Assembly: GCF_000317065.1 (NCBI RefSeq) | Contig: NC_019701.1 | Span: 1,765,001-1,829,000 of the forward strand | DNA: 64,000 nt | Direction of reading: 5' to 3' | Source: Pseudanabaena sp. PCC 7367 | Lineage (GTDB): Bacteria; Cyanobacteriota; Cyanobacteriia; Pseudanabaenales; Pseudanabaenaceae | In this document: one piece after another, positions 18,239 to 27,046 of the stretch | Position numbering within the stretch: the first letter of the stretch is position 1 | Layout: each line of letters begins with the position of its first letter | Notes under the pieces: generated by a model | What the model saw: the letters and a program-made list of their open reading frames with translations, nothing else | Database searches by the model: none | Told to the model about the DNA's origin: nothing | Made by a program: the position numbers and the translations under genes

Positions 18239-18886
18239 ATGCCCTTTACGATCACCATAATCTCTGATCAAAATAGCTGGATCAATGACTATATCCCTGA
18301 ATTAGTAGCATCTCTAATCCAATCAGGGCACAATCTAGAGTGGCTACATGAAATGACCACAATTCCCAAGGGCGATTTTTTATTTTGCCTTAGTTTTAGC
18401 AAAATAATTCCTGAGGCAATTTTGGCTAGAAATAAGCATAATTTGGTAGTACATGAAAGCAATTTACCAGAAGGTAAGGGCTGGTCACCTTTGACCTGGC
18501 AAATTCTGGCTGGTAAATCAACAATTCCGATCACTCTTTTTGAAGCAGGTGCACAGGTAGATAGTGGCAAGATTTATTCACAAGAATCGCTCGAATTAAA
18601 GGGCACAGAATTGATCGATGAATTACGTCAGGCTCAAGCTATGGTCTCAATTAGATTATGCAAAAAGTGGATCCAGCAATATCCCGAGATATTGGCTCAA
18701 GGTAGGAAACAAAATGGCAGATCAACTTTTTATGCAAGGCGTACCCCCCAAGATAGTCAACTAGATCCCAATCAAACAATCAGAGCACAGTTCAACCTTT
18801 TGAGAGTAGTAGATAACGATCGCTATCCAGCATTTTTTGAAATCGACGGCGAAGTCTATATTCTTAAAATACAGAAACAGGAATAA
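18239..18886 (+). CDS. Formyltransferase-fold protein (sugar N-formyltransferase-like)
   Basis: 215 residues. The core motif VVHESNLPEGKGWSPLTWQI and VDSGKI match the formyl transferase family (methionyl-tRNA and sugar N-formyltransferases), including the catalytic His and Asp. The Asn that normally sits two residues before the His is replaced by Val (VVH). A C-terminal strand-rich domain (YPAFFEIDGEVYILKI) resembles the extension found in sugar or flavin-linked members. The stop is 4 bp before the next, homologous gene. Substrate unknown; a nucleotide-activated amino sugar is likely from the neighbours. Confidence 0.72.
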   Translation: MPFTITIISDQNSWINDYIPELVASLIQSGHNLEWLHEMTTIPKGDFLFCLSFSKIIPEAILARNKHNLVVHESNLPEGKGWSPLTWQILAGKSTIPITLFEAGAQVDSGKIYSQESLELKGTELIDELRQAQAMVSIRLCKKWIQQYPEILAQGRKQNGRSTFYARRTPQDSQLDPNQTIRAQFNLLRVVDNDRYPAFFEIDGEVYILKIQKQE

Positions 18887-18890
18887 ATCT

Positions 18891-19583
18891 ATGGCTCCGA
18901 ACAGCATTAATTATTTAGTGGCAGGGAGCAAACCCTGGAATCGCCAGGTATTTGATCAAGTAATTACTAAACTCCCTGGTAATTGGCACTTTCTTAGTGA
19001 TTCAGCAGAACTAACTCCTGCAATGGTGAGCACTTTAGCGCCTAGATATATTTTCTTTCTACATTGGTCGTGGTTGGTTCCTAGCGAAATAGTTAACCAA
19101 TATGAATGTGTTTGTTTTCATATGACCGATGTACCCTATGGCAGGGGAGGCAGCCCACTCCAGAACCTGATTGTGCGCGGTCATCAAACCACTAAAATGA
19201 CAGCGCTTCGGATGACCAAAGAACTAGATGCAGGACCAGTTTATTTTAAAACCGAACTATCTTTAGCTGGAAATGCAGAAGAGATTTATATTCGCGCTAC
19301 CTATCTTTGCGCAGACATGATCGAGCGCCTGATCAAAGAGAAACCGCAACCCTTGTCTCAACAGGGTGAAGCAGTAATATTCAAACGTCGTCAACCAGCA
19401 GACAGTGAAATTCCTGAGTTAAAGAACTTAGCCGCAGTGCATGACTTTATCCGGATGTTAGACGCCCAGGGATACCCAAAAGCATTCATTGAAAGTCAAG
19501 GATTCCGATATGAATTTAGCCAAGCCACAATCTATGATGGTAGGGTAGTTGCCCATGTGGTGATTACACCAGTAAATAGCTGA
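18891..19583 (+). CDS. Formyltransferase-fold protein, second of a tandem pair
   Basis: 230 residues from ATG 18891; an earlier in-frame start would overlap the upstream gene by about 50 bp. Signature: CFHMTDVPYGRGGSPLQNLI with the catalytic His, and KELDAGPVYF with the Asp. The residue two before the His is Cys instead of the usual Asn. C-terminal domain YPKAFIESQGFRYEFSQA resembles that of the first member, so the pair shares architecture. It is probably a sugar N-formyltransferase acting with its neighbour; whether they form a heterodimer or use different substrates is unknown. Confidence 0.72.
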   Translation: MAPNSINYLVAGSKPWNRQVFDQVITKLPGNWHFLSDSAELTPAMVSTLAPRYIFFLHWSWLVPSEIVNQYECVCFHMTDVPYGRGGSPLQNLIVRGHQTTKMTALRMTKELDAGPVYFKTELSLAGNAEEIYIRATYLCADMIERLIKEKPQPLSQQGEAVIFKRRQPADSEIPELKNLAAVHDFIRMLDAQGYPKAFIESQGFRYEFSQATIYDGRVVAHVVITPVNS

Positions 19584-19625
19584 AAACTAAAGCAGTAGTA
19601 GGGACAAAATAAATATAACAGGTAA

Positions 19626-19649
19626 CTTGCTAGAGATTCTGCTAGCAAG
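19626..19649. terminator. Convergent hairpin between formyltransferase gene and pstB
   Basis: CTTGCTAG and CTAGCAAG form a perfect 8-bp stem with an 8-nt loop, midway between two convergent stop codons. No clear T-run follows on either strand, so a Rho-independent function is plausible but not certain. Confidence 0.45.
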
Positions 19650-19764
19650 ATATATGTTGGACAATATTGCAACAAAAAAATATCAGGTGATGATCACAAG
19701 CCACTAAAGCATGCTTGAGCGATCGTTAAGTCTGCAGACTAGCAGTAATTTGACTAATTTAAAT

Positions 19765-20592
19765 TTAACCAAATCTACCGCTGATATATTCTTCAGTGGC
19801 AGTTTGGGATGGCGAGCTAAAAATTTTCGCAGTGCGATCGAACTCTACCAATGTGCCAGTCCGACCACCACGCTCGTTCAGCTCCGTATTGTAAAACGCA
19901 GTCATATCAGAAACCCGTGAGGCTTGCTGCATATTGTGGGTAACAATAATAATCGTAAATTGCTGCTTGAGATCCTGCATCAATTCTTCGATCCGCAGGG
20001 TTGAGATCGGATCCAGCGCCGAGCAAGGTTCATCCATCAAGATTACTTCTGGCTCAACGGCGATCGCCCTGGCAATACAAAGTCGCTGCTGCTGACCACC
20101 GGAAAGAGCCAGCCCACTTTCGTTCAGCTTATCTTTGACCTCATCCCACAGAGCTGCCTGCTTTATCGATCGCTCCACCAATTCATCCATATTCCCTTTA
20201 TAGCCATTGATACGTGGGCCAAAGGCAATATTTTCATAAATTGACTTGGGAAAAGGATTAGGGCGTTGAAACACTATGCCAATATAGCGACGCACTGCTA
20301 CAGGGTCGATACTATCAGAGTAAAGATCCTGACCTTCAAATTCAATTCGACCCGACACACTAGCCCCAGGGATCAGGTCATTCAGGCGATTGAAACAACG
20401 CAAAATTGTACTTTTGCCACAACCAGATGGACCAATAAAGGCAGTAATCTGATTGCGATAAATATCTAGATCAACGTTATAAACCGCTGGCACCTTGGTC
20501 TGACCGCCGTAAAAGACCGCCACATCTTTGGTGGTGATGACCGCAGTTTGTACATCTGAGCCTTTTGATTGGATATCTTGCATCACGTCCAT
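19765..20592 (-). CDS. pstB: Phosphate ABC transporter ATP-binding protein PstB
   Basis: 275 residues. Walker [11 protein letters not shown]-loop [16 protein letters not shown] (the PNPFP segment is diagnostic for PstB), signature LSGGQQQR, Walker B VILMDEP and switch His ITHN-like VTHN. It hydrolyses ATP for the high-affinity phosphate importer on the inner face of the cytoplasmic membrane. Last gene of pstS-pstC-pstA-pstB, 39 bp after pstA. The length and motifs are typical; no defect is seen. Confidence 0.96.
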   Translation of the reverse strand: MDVMQDIQSKGSDVQTAVITTKDVAVFYGGQTKVPAVYNVDLDIYRNQITAFIGPSGCGKSTILRCFNRLNDLIPGASVSGRIEFEGQDLYSDSIDPVAVRRYIGIVFQRPNPFPKSIYENIAFGPRINGYKGNMDELVERSIKQAALWDEVKDKLNESGLALSGGQQQRLCIARAIAVEPEVILMDEPCSALDPISTLRIEELMQDLKQQFTIIIVTHNMQQASRVSDMTAFYNTELNERGGRTGTLVEFDRTAKIFSSPSQTATEEYISGRFG

Positions 20593-20631
20593 GTTAATTA
20601 CTTAAAACCGTAAATTTAGGAAACTGCTAAA

Positions 20632-21591
20632 CTACTTAACTCTGCTCCGCAGAAAAATGGCGATCGAGTTGAGCCCCAACACCAACACCAGCAACAGGAC
20701 AATACCAGCGGAAGCCAAGATCTTAAATTCTTCCTTGGGATAACCCACCCATTCATATACCTGGTAAGGGAGAACAGAGAAGAAATTATTATTTGACCAA
20801 ATTGTATCCTTAAATGCATCGCCCCACTGACCAGTGAAAAGCGCCCCAAAGTTGAGTGGTGAAACATAAGGATCGGACTGCACTGCACCAATCCCCAGCA
20901 CCACGATCGGCGCAGTTTCACCCACACCACGCGACACCGAAATAATCACACCGGTCAAGATACCAGGCAAAGCAGAGGGCAAAACATGATGCCAGATGGT
21001 CTGCAATTTGGTTGCGCCCACACCATAGGAAGCCAAACGAATCGAATTTGGTACCGCCCTGATCGATTCGCGCGCTACTACAATAATCGGCGAGAGAACT
21101 AATAACCCCAGGGTAAAAATCGCCGTCACCATGACCGGCCTGCCATCATACAAAGCCCGCACAAACAAACCCAGACCCAGCAAACCATAGACAATCGAAG
21201 GGACTGCAGCCAGGTTATAAATATTCAGCTCAATAAAGCTAGTTAGCCAATTCTTGGGCGCATATTCTTCTAGATAGACAGCCGAACAAACTCCGATCGG
21301 CACAGTTACCAGGATCATCGCCACCATCATTGTGATGGAGCCAATGATCGCATTGCGAAAACCAGCATTTGCAGGTCGAAAGGAAGGCTGTTGCGTAAAT
21401 AAACGCAGATCTAACCGAGGTAGTGCGTCAATCAACACATCTACCACAAGAACCAACAGCAGCAACAGTCCAGTCATGGTTGCGGCTAGGCAGATATATT
21501 TAAAAATCTTGCCCCAACGCTGCCTAGCACCAAGCTTAGGCTCAAAATTTGTTTCCGTAATGCTGGAAAATGGATCAGTAGTAGTTGCCAT
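20632..21591 (-). CDS. pstA: Phosphate ABC transporter permease PstA
   Basis: 319 residues with about six membrane spans and the permease EAA loop (RESIRAVPNSIRLASYGVGATKLQTIW). It partners PstC to form the phosphate channel. It starts one base after the pstC stop (TAAGATG), implying coupled translation. Order in the operon and homology to PstC distinguish it from other ABC permeases. Confidence 0.93.
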   Translation of the reverse strand: MATTTDPFSSITETNFEPKLGARQRWGKIFKYICLAATMTGLLLLLVLVVDVLIDALPRLDLRLFTQQPSFRPANAGFRNAIIGSITMMVAMILVTVPIGVCSAVYLEEYAPKNWLTSFIELNIYNLAAVPSIVYGLLGLGLFVRALYDGRPVMVTAIFTLGLLVLSPIIVVARESIRAVPNSIRLASYGVGATKLQTIWHHVLPSALPGILTGVIISVSRGVGETAPIVVLGIGAVQSDPYVSPLNFGALFTGQWGDAFKDTIWSNNNFFSVLPYQVYEWVGYPKEEFKILASAGIVLLLVLVLGLNSIAIFLRSRVK

Positions 21592-21592
21592 C

Positions 21593-22570
21593 TTAATCGT
21601 ATTTCTCCTGCAGACGCGAACTTACCACCTTGCTAATTAAATTCAAGCCCAAGGTGATCAAAAATAGAGTCATGCCTACCGCAAACAATGCTTGGTACTC
21701 AACACTACCAACCCTGGCATCACCCTTAGTCACCTGGGTAATGTAGGCGGTCATAGTGCCGATCGTTTCCAATGGATTGAGCGTGAGGGTGGGTTTTTGG
21801 CCAGCAGCGATCGAGACAATCATTGTTTCACCTACGGCCCTGGAGATACCCAGAATAATTGCTGCCGCGATCCCCGACAGGGCTGCCGGGAAAACCACCT
21901 TAGTGGTTACCTCTTGCTTGGTTGCTCCTATGCCATAGGCGGCATCACGAAGCGCTTGAGGCACAGAACGCATTGCATCGGTACTGATTGAAGCAACGGT
22001 GGGCACAATCATGAAACCCATCACCAACCCAGCACTGAGCGCATTAAATTGCTGAGCACCAGGAATCACCGCTCTCAAAATAGGCGTGATAAATAATAGG
22101 GCAAAGTAACCATATACAACCGTGGGCACACCAGCTAGCAACTCCACCAGCGGACGCAAGATCTTGCCCACTTTGGGAGTAGCATATTCACTCAAATAAG
22201 CAGACGTAGCCAGACCAATCGGGATTGCTACAAACATCGCAATGACGGAAACCAGAAAAGTACCAGCGATCGTCGGCCAGATACAAAAATGCTTTTGAGC
22301 ACCAGAGAATTGCGGTGTCCATGAGCAGGTATATTCTCCGGCTGAGTTGGTTGCACCGAAGAGATATTCACCCAGACTGACGATCGGCTGGCTGAAAAAT
22401 TGAATTGTTTCACTGGCCAGAATCACCACAATAAAAATGGTAGTAAAAACCGAAATTGAGGCGCAAGTAAATAAGATGACAGTGACAATTCGTTCTGGCA
22501 AGTTGCGATTGCTGCGCTTTTTTAAATTTTCAGGATCAATATTGCGAGGGGCTGCTGATGCGATCGCCAT
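21593..22570 (-). CDS. pstC: Phosphate ABC transporter permease PstC
   Basis: 325 residues, about six membrane spans, with an extracytoplasmic loop at about 75-100 containing two Cys (YTCSW, KHFCIW), and the EAA loop (DAMRSVPQALRDAAYGIGATKQEV). Forms the membrane channel together with PstA. It is separated from pstS by 304 bp that hold a hairpin, so pstS is probably expressed at a higher level than the channel genes. Confidence 0.93.
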   Translation of the reverse strand: MAIASAAPRNIDPENLKKRSNRNLPERIVTVILFTCASISVFTTIFIVVILASETIQFFSQPIVSLGEYLFGATNSAGEYTCSWTPQFSGAQKHFCIWPTIAGTFLVSVIAMFVAIPIGLATSAYLSEYATPKVGKILRPLVELLAGVPTVVYGYFALLFITPILRAVIPGAQQFNALSAGLVMGFMIVPTVASISTDAMRSVPQALRDAAYGIGATKQEVTTKVVFPAALSGIAAAIILGISRAVGETMIVSIAAGQKPTLTLNPLETIGTMTAYITQVTKGDARVGSVEYQALFAVGMTLFLITLGLNLISKVVSSRLQEKYD

Positions 22571-22778
22571 ATCCTAGTAAATCTCCAATTGGTTACTAGC
22601 TCTGCTTAAAAAAAAATAAAAATAATAGATTGTTTGATGATTGAGATCCGGCCGATCGCCTCAAGCAAAAGTATGACGAATTTGGTGAATCTCAATTAAC
22701 TATTCTGACCTGATTAATTAGGTTAGTTAAATAAGTTAAATAAATGAAGTGCGTATCCTTAAGCATTGAATAACGATC

Positions 22779-22804
22779 GTGGGGGAGCAAGAAACTCACC
22801 CCAC
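22779..22804 (-). terminator. Intercistronic hairpin between pstS and pstC
   Basis: On the minus strand GTGGGGTGAG pairs with CTCCCCCAC (nine pairs, one bulged T, 7-nt loop) downstream of pstS. It lacks a long T-run, so it may act as a partial terminator or a 3'-end stabiliser that raises pstS mRNA above pstCAB. The structure is seen; the role is inferred from binding-protein operons in general. Confidence 0.45.
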
Positions 22805-22874
22805 TTTATGATTCAACCTATTGACCGAATAAGCAAGACAATAGCTCGATAAATCTAAATCCCTATAGATATGC

Positions 22875-23951
22875 CTATAGATCCTGATCTAGCAACTCAT
22901 CGATCGAAACACCGGTTTCCGCACCAGAGAAAGTGCTACCAGTTTTACCTTCATTAACGCGGGCTTTGATCTTGGCCACAGTAGCTTCAGGCATGTCTAC
23001 ATAGCCAACTTCGCGCACCAGGTCAGACTTGTTCTCGATATAGAAATCAACAAAAGCCTTAACTTCTGGTTTCTCCAAAGAAGCCTTGTTCACGTAAACA
23101 AACAAAGGACGAGACAAGGGCGCATACTTACCGGTATTGATATTTTCGGCGGTAGGCGCTACACAACCACTACCATTATCGATCGCAACGGCCTTGAGGG
23201 AGTCAGCATTTTCTTCGTAGTAGGCAACGCCGAAGTAGCCCATTGCACCAGTATCACCTAGCACACCCTGAACGATGATGTTGTCATCTTCACTGGGTTG
23301 GTAATCGGTGCGGCTAGCGTCCTCTTCGCCCACGATCGCTTCGGTGAAGTAATCAAACGTACCTGAATCAGCACCAGGTGCATATAGAATGAGCGGCTCG
23401 TCAGGGAAACCATCGCGGACATCTGCCCAGGTAGTTACCGTTCCGTCTGCATCAGGCTCCCAAATTTTCTTCAAGTCATCTGGGGTCAGGCAAGAAGCCC
23501 ATTCATTTTCCTGGTTGACTACAACTGTCAAACCATCGATCGCCACTGGCAATTCAATAAACTCTATTCCAGCTTGATTGCAAACTTCAATTTCTTTATC
23601 TTTAATTGGTCGAGAAGCATTGGAGATATCGGTATCACCAGCGCAGAACTTCTTGAAGCCACCACCAGAACCACTGGTACCAACCGGAACCTTTACACCA
23701 GGATTAACCGCCGCAAATTCTTCGGCTACGGCTTTACTAATTGGCGCTACGGTGCTGGAACCATCAATGATTACTTCACCACTTAGCTCGGAGCCAGAGG
23801 TAGTGTCAGCAGCGGTATCCGCAGTTGGGGCGGTAGATGTGTCGGCAGTAGTATCCGCAGTTGGAGTGCCACCACCGCAAGAAGCGATCACTAAGGCTGT
23901 TGCTGCTAGACCTAGCAAACCAGCGCGGTACTTAGAAATTCTAGAAATCAT
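22875..23951 (-). CDS. pstS: Phosphate-binding lipoprotein PstS/SphX
   Basis: 358 residues. Lipoprotein signal with the lipobox IASC near residue 25, a Thr/Ala/Asp-rich linker, then the phosphate-binding core: [41 protein letters not shown] and [11 protein letters not shown], which supply phosphate ligands in this family. It delivers periplasmic phosphate to PstC/PstA. The sequence resembles the cyanobacterial SphX branch of the family; I cannot separate PstS from SphX with confidence. It heads the operon, with a Pho box about 60 bp before the ATG. Confidence 0.9.
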   Translation of the reverse strand: MISRISKYRAGLLGLAATALVIASCGGGTPTADTTADTSTAPTADTAADTTSGSELSGEVIIDGSSTVAPISKAVAEEFAAVNPGVKVPVGTSGSGGGFKKFCAGDTDISNASRPIKDKEIEVCNQAGIEFIELPVAIDGLTVVVNQENEWASCLTPDDLKKIWEPDADGTVTTWADVRDGFPDEPLILYAPGADSGTFDYFTEAIVGEEDASRTDYQPSEDDNIIVQGVLGDTGAMGYFGVAYYEENADSLKAVAIDNGSGCVAPTAENINTGKYAPLSRPLFVYVNKASLEKPEVKAFVDFYIENKSDLVREVGYVDMPEATVAKIKARVNEGKTGSTFSGAETGVSIDELLDQDL

Positions 23952-24010
23952 GAGGTATCCGTTATAGATTGACAGAATTTTGCAATTGTCGATCTGATAC
24001 TAGAACCCCT

Positions 24011-24039
24011 GAGTTAAGAGCAGGTTAAGAAAAGTTAAA
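24011..24039 (-). promoter_or_regulatory. Pho box (SphR/PhoB-type) upstream of pstS
   Basis: Read on the minus strand there are three direct repeats TTTAACTT, CTTAACCT and CTTAACTC with spacers of 2 and 3 bp. This matches the cyanobacterial Pho box of PyTTAAPyPy(T/A) repeats bound by phosphorylated SphR. It lies 60-88 bp before the pstS ATG. Expected effect: induction under phosphate limitation. Confidence 0.85.
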
Positions 24040-24522
24040 CCTGCCATTAAGTTTATGATTGCAACACAAATTGGTAGCTATTGTAACCACCAAAAGTAGA
24101 TAAATTTGCTGATCGTGCTTAGCTAATTGGGCTTATTTAAAGCAAGTCAGACTTTTTCTAGCTTATGGCTATGGTCGATCAATTCAGATTACCCAGATCG
24201 TCCTACCTAAAGATTAGCTAATCTGAGCCTGGAAATATTATTTCCGCTATTCCTCTGGGATCATAACTGCAACAGATATTATCAGTTTTGTCAACGCTAA
24301 GCTTTAACAAACATGACAAGCTGATTCTATGCTGCGATCCCAGCATTATTTTGCACAGCGATCGCCATCACCAGGCTTAGTGATCTAGATCACATGTGTT
24401 GATTGGCATCCAGTCGCAAGCAAAATTTTAGATTGATCTTGCCCATTAACTAGAATTAATAGATCAGAAAATATTAGATGTCAGCAATCAAATCTAAATA
24501 CGTTGGCCAGATTCGATCGGAT
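24040..24522. other. Gene-free stretch between pstS promoter and hydrolase terminator
   Basis: No open frame worth calling. The only distinct element is a 14-bp palindrome described separately. The rest is AT-rich and may contain a distal pstS promoter. Confidence 0.4.
24379..24394. promoter_or_regulatory. CRP/SyCRP1-like operator
   Basis: AGTGATCTAGATCACA contains the perfect palindrome GTGATCTAGATCAC, the core of the ideal CRP-family operator TGTGA-N6-TCACA; only the first T differs (A). Cyanobacteria encode cAMP receptor proteins (SyCRP1) with the same specificity. It lies about 430 bp before pstS and 165 bp after the hydrolase stop, with no nearer gene start. Binding is inferred. Confidence 0.5.
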
Positions 24523-24558
24523 TTTTTTATGTGATCAGATGTGATCAGATATAAAAAA
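24523..24558 (-). terminator. Terminator-like inverted repeat after the alpha/beta hydrolase
   Basis: TTTTTTAT and ATAAAAAA arms enclose two TGATCA boxes that pair with each other, giving about 14 pairs with a small internal loop. It starts right after the hydrolase stop codon. The two boxes belong to a perfect 10-bp tandem duplicate (GTGATCAGAT twice, 24531-24550). The T-rich arms allow termination on either strand. Confidence 0.5.
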
Positions 24559-24559
24559 G

Positions 24560-25588
24560 CTAGACCGACTCGATCGCAATCCGCTGCAAAATTGGATTTA
24601 CTAACTCAGGCGCTTCATCCTGCGGGCAATGCCCCACCCCCGGCAGGGTGATAAATTCCTGCACACAGTCAAAATCTTGAAATTCCCGCCCCAACTCGAT
24701 CGGCTCCCAGGGGTCTTGCTCCCCCCACAACACGATCGCTTCACAGGGTAATTTGGCCAGCAATTCTTCAGGGGTTGGCCCTTGGGAATAGTTCACAAAT
24801 GCCATAAACACATCTACCGCGTTGGGGTCTTGGGCTGGGGCAAGCAGAATATCAAGTAGTTCTTGATCGACTGCCGCTGGATTGATATAGGCCTGGAGTA
24901 AAATTTTGCGCACTGTTTGTGGCCTACGCACTAGATCAAAGAAGAGTTTAGCGATCGCACGATTGCTAAGCACTCGCTGCATCAACCTAGCACCAGTCCG
25001 GCGATACCAGGGCAAGCTAAGTTGTTTGCTTTCTTGCAACAATCGCAACGAGCAATTCAGCAATACGGTCTTTTTAACCATTTCTGGAGCCAGGATCGCC
25101 GCCTGCATCGCTACCACCGCACCGATCGAATTACCAACTAAGATCGCCTCATTACCAATATCAGCACCAACCACTTCACGGCAAAAATCAACGATCTGTG
25201 CGCCCCAGGTTTCAAAGGTATATTCAATTTGCTGCGGTGGAACTGGCTTATCGGAAGCACCAAAACCAACCAGGTCGATCGCATAAACATTGCTCACTGC
25301 CGACAACTCAGGCATATTCTTGCGCCAGTGCCCCGACGAAGCACCGAAACCATGAATCAAAACCAAGGCTGGTTTATTTGGCGAGTTGCCCTGCTCGGTT
25401 GGATTAATTGCAGATTGATAGAAAATATTATGGCCACGCCATTGCCAGGTATGCGATCGCACTGATTGCAATGACTGCGCTGATTGCATCAATTGCCCAG
25501 GGTTTTCATTATTTAATTTATTGCTATTTAATGTGTCGCTAGGATCGATGAGGCCACTAGTCGATCGATTTTCCTGCTTATCTGTCAT
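24560..25588 (-). CDS. Alpha/beta hydrolase fold protein
   Basis: About 342 residues from ATG 25588; a TTG at 25627 adds 13 residues. The oxyanion motif VLIHGFGASSGHW, nucleophile elbow GNSIGAVVA (Ser), acid in VLWGEQDPWEP and catalytic His in GVGHCPQDEAP give a complete triad. The N-terminal 60 residues are Asn/Ser-rich and disordered. The family includes esterases, haloperoxidase-like and chlorophyll-dephytylating enzymes; the substrate cannot be fixed. It is monocistronic with a terminator-like hairpin after it. Confidence 0.85.
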   Translation of the reverse strand: MTDKQENRSTSGLIDPSDTLNSNKLNNENPGQLMQSAQSLQSVRSHTWQWRGHNIFYQSAINPTEQGNSPNKPALVLIHGFGASSGHWRKNMPELSAVSNVYAIDLVGFGASDKPVPPQQIEYTFETWGAQIVDFCREVVGADIGNEAILVGNSIGAVVAMQAAILAPEMVKKTVLLNCSLRLLQESKQLSLPWYRRTGARLMQRVLSNRAIAKLFFDLVRRPQTVRKILLQAYINPAAVDQELLDILLAPAQDPNAVDVFMAFVNYSQGPTPEELLAKLPCEAIVLWGEQDPWEPIELGREFQDFDCVQEFITLPGVGHCPQDEAPELVNPILQRIAIESV

Positions 25589-25627
25589 CGCTTTTGATCG
25601 GCAACTGCTGGTAACGAATTTATTCAA

Positions 25628-25818
25628 GAATCAATAGCCATTAAATAGCAGTTTGATAGGTTAGGCATCTAGCTAAAATAGCATTGTGGCGATCGATCGG
25701 CTATCCAATTAGGATTAACTGTTTTAGAACTGCATCAGTCTTTTATGGAAATAATGGAAATAATGGAAATAAAAGAAAGAAAGATCGAACCCTCTGCTAA
25801 TTAGCGGGTTATTTTTTT
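25628..25818 (+). ncRNA. Candidate small RNA ending at an orphan terminator
   Basis: A clear intrinsic terminator lies at 25788-25818 (AACCC and GGGTT arms around the palindrome GCTAATTAGC, then A and seven T) on the plus strand. No plus-strand gene precedes it; the hydrolase upstream is on the other strand. A TTGATA and TAAAAT pair near 25650-25680 (15-bp spacing) could be a promoter. Three copies of ATGGAAATA (25745-25771) lie in the body. Transcript limits are uncertain. Confidence 0.35.
25788..25818 (+). terminator. Rho-independent terminator without an upstream gene
   Basis: Stem AACCC/GGGTT with a nested GCTA/TAGC hairpin, directly followed by ATTTTTTT. This is the strongest plus-strand terminator seen in this part of the window. 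It would end a short transcript arising between 25628 and 25788. Confidence 0.65.
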
Positions 25819-26049
25819 ACTCTTACTTAACACGATCACTAAAATAGGAAACTAAATTTGCTTAGTATGTCTCAGCCATGGAAATCAATTGGTGTGAAGT
25901 AGGGATAACTACCAACCACCACCAGCCAACAGATCAGCTAAATTCGCTAGACTAGATCAACAAGGTTAATAATTCATGACTAATTAGTTAGTTGTTAATT
26001 CCTGTACCACCCAAAGATTCGATTCCTCAGCGATCCTGAACAAAAATCC
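25819..26049. other. Upstream region of the lipase-like gene
   Basis: AT-rich, no gene; presumably contains the promoter of the gene starting at 26050. With the preceding region it completes a gap of more than 400 bp between two divergent hydrolase genes. Confidence 0.4.
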
Positions 26050-26724
26050 ATGTGTTTGCCCAACATCATCATCCCTGGCTATATGGCTGGAGCCGAGCCC
26101 TACCGAGGCTTAGAACAGCTCTTGAATCAACAAGGATTCAAAACGATCGTGGTGCCCCTGAAATGGTGGGAATGGCTACCTACAATCGGTGGGCGATCGG
26201 TTGCGCCAATTTTGCAGCGGATTGACGACACAATTAAACAAGCCATGTCACAATTCCAAACCGAACAAGTAAACCTGATTGGACATTCCGCCGGGGGCTG
26301 GCTGGCTCGGATCTATTTAGGCGAAAAACCCTACAAGGAGAAAGTCTGGGATGGCAAACCATTGGTAAAAAAGCTAGTTACCCTGGGCACCCCTCACCTG
26401 AGCCAGGAAAAATGGACCCGCAGCAATCTGGATTTTGTGAACAATAACTATCCCGGTGCCCACTATGGCGAGATTGAATATATTTGTGTGGCGGGGAAAG
26501 CGATCTATGGCGAGAAAAAACTAGCCACCTGGATTCCTTATAATAGTTATGAGCTAACCTGCGGTGAGGGTAACACGTGGGGTGATGGCATTACGCCAAT
26601 TCTGGCAGCACATCTGGAAGGTGCAGAAAACATTACGATCGATGGGGTGATTCATTCCCCCAAGCCCAATCAAATCTGGTATGGCTCGCCCGAAATTCTG
26701 CCCACCTGGACTAAATATTTGTAG
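26050..26724 (+). CDS. Lipase-like alpha/beta hydrolase
   Basis: 224 residues. N-terminal MCLPNIIIPGYMAGAEPYRG strand-loop, nucleophile elbow LIGHSAGGWLARIYLG with Ser, and LVTLGTPHLSQEK typical of triacylglycerol-lipase-like proteins (PGAP1/LipA-like). An Asp in WGDGITPI and a His in VIHSPKP are candidates for the triad. No signal peptide, so probably cytosolic or membrane-associated. Substrate unknown; a membrane lipid or ester is likely. Confidence 0.8.
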   Translation: MCLPNIIIPGYMAGAEPYRGLEQLLNQQGFKTIVVPLKWWEWLPTIGGRSVAPILQRIDDTIKQAMSQFQTEQVNLIGHSAGGWLARIYLGEKPYKEKVWDGKPLVKKLVTLGTPHLSQEKWTRSNLDFVNNNYPGAHYGEIEYICVAGKAIYGEKKLATWIPYNSYELTCGEGNTWGDGITPILAAHLEGAENITIDGVIHSPKPNQIWYGSPEILPTWTKYL

Positions 26725-27046
26725 TGTATTTGCAGTGTTTGGATGTTTGGATGTTTGGATGTTTGGAGCATTGGTAGCCATAGCGATTTTGGGAATGATC
26801 AGAAATAATCACTACTAGCCCTGGGCACAACTAGCTAATAATCCTGAGGCGATCGCGTTAATTATTCACTAATCTGGCAACAAATTAGGCCATTTTTTAG
26901 TCTCTACTTTGTCAGCCCTTGGTCGTTCATCCCAAACGATCGCCCAAATCAGCCAGCCAAATATAGTTTAGGGATCAGCTTGAATGCCCTAATCCTCAAC
27001 AAACAACCCAGCGATCGAACTTGCCCATAACCATTGCTTAACTAGA
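26725..27046. repeat. 322-bp intergenic region with 8-bp tandem repeat
   Basis: No gene seen. GTTTGGAT is repeated almost four times at 26737-26767, beginning 13 bp after the lipase-like gene. The rest is unremarkable and probably holds the promoter of the next gene. Confidence 0.65.
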
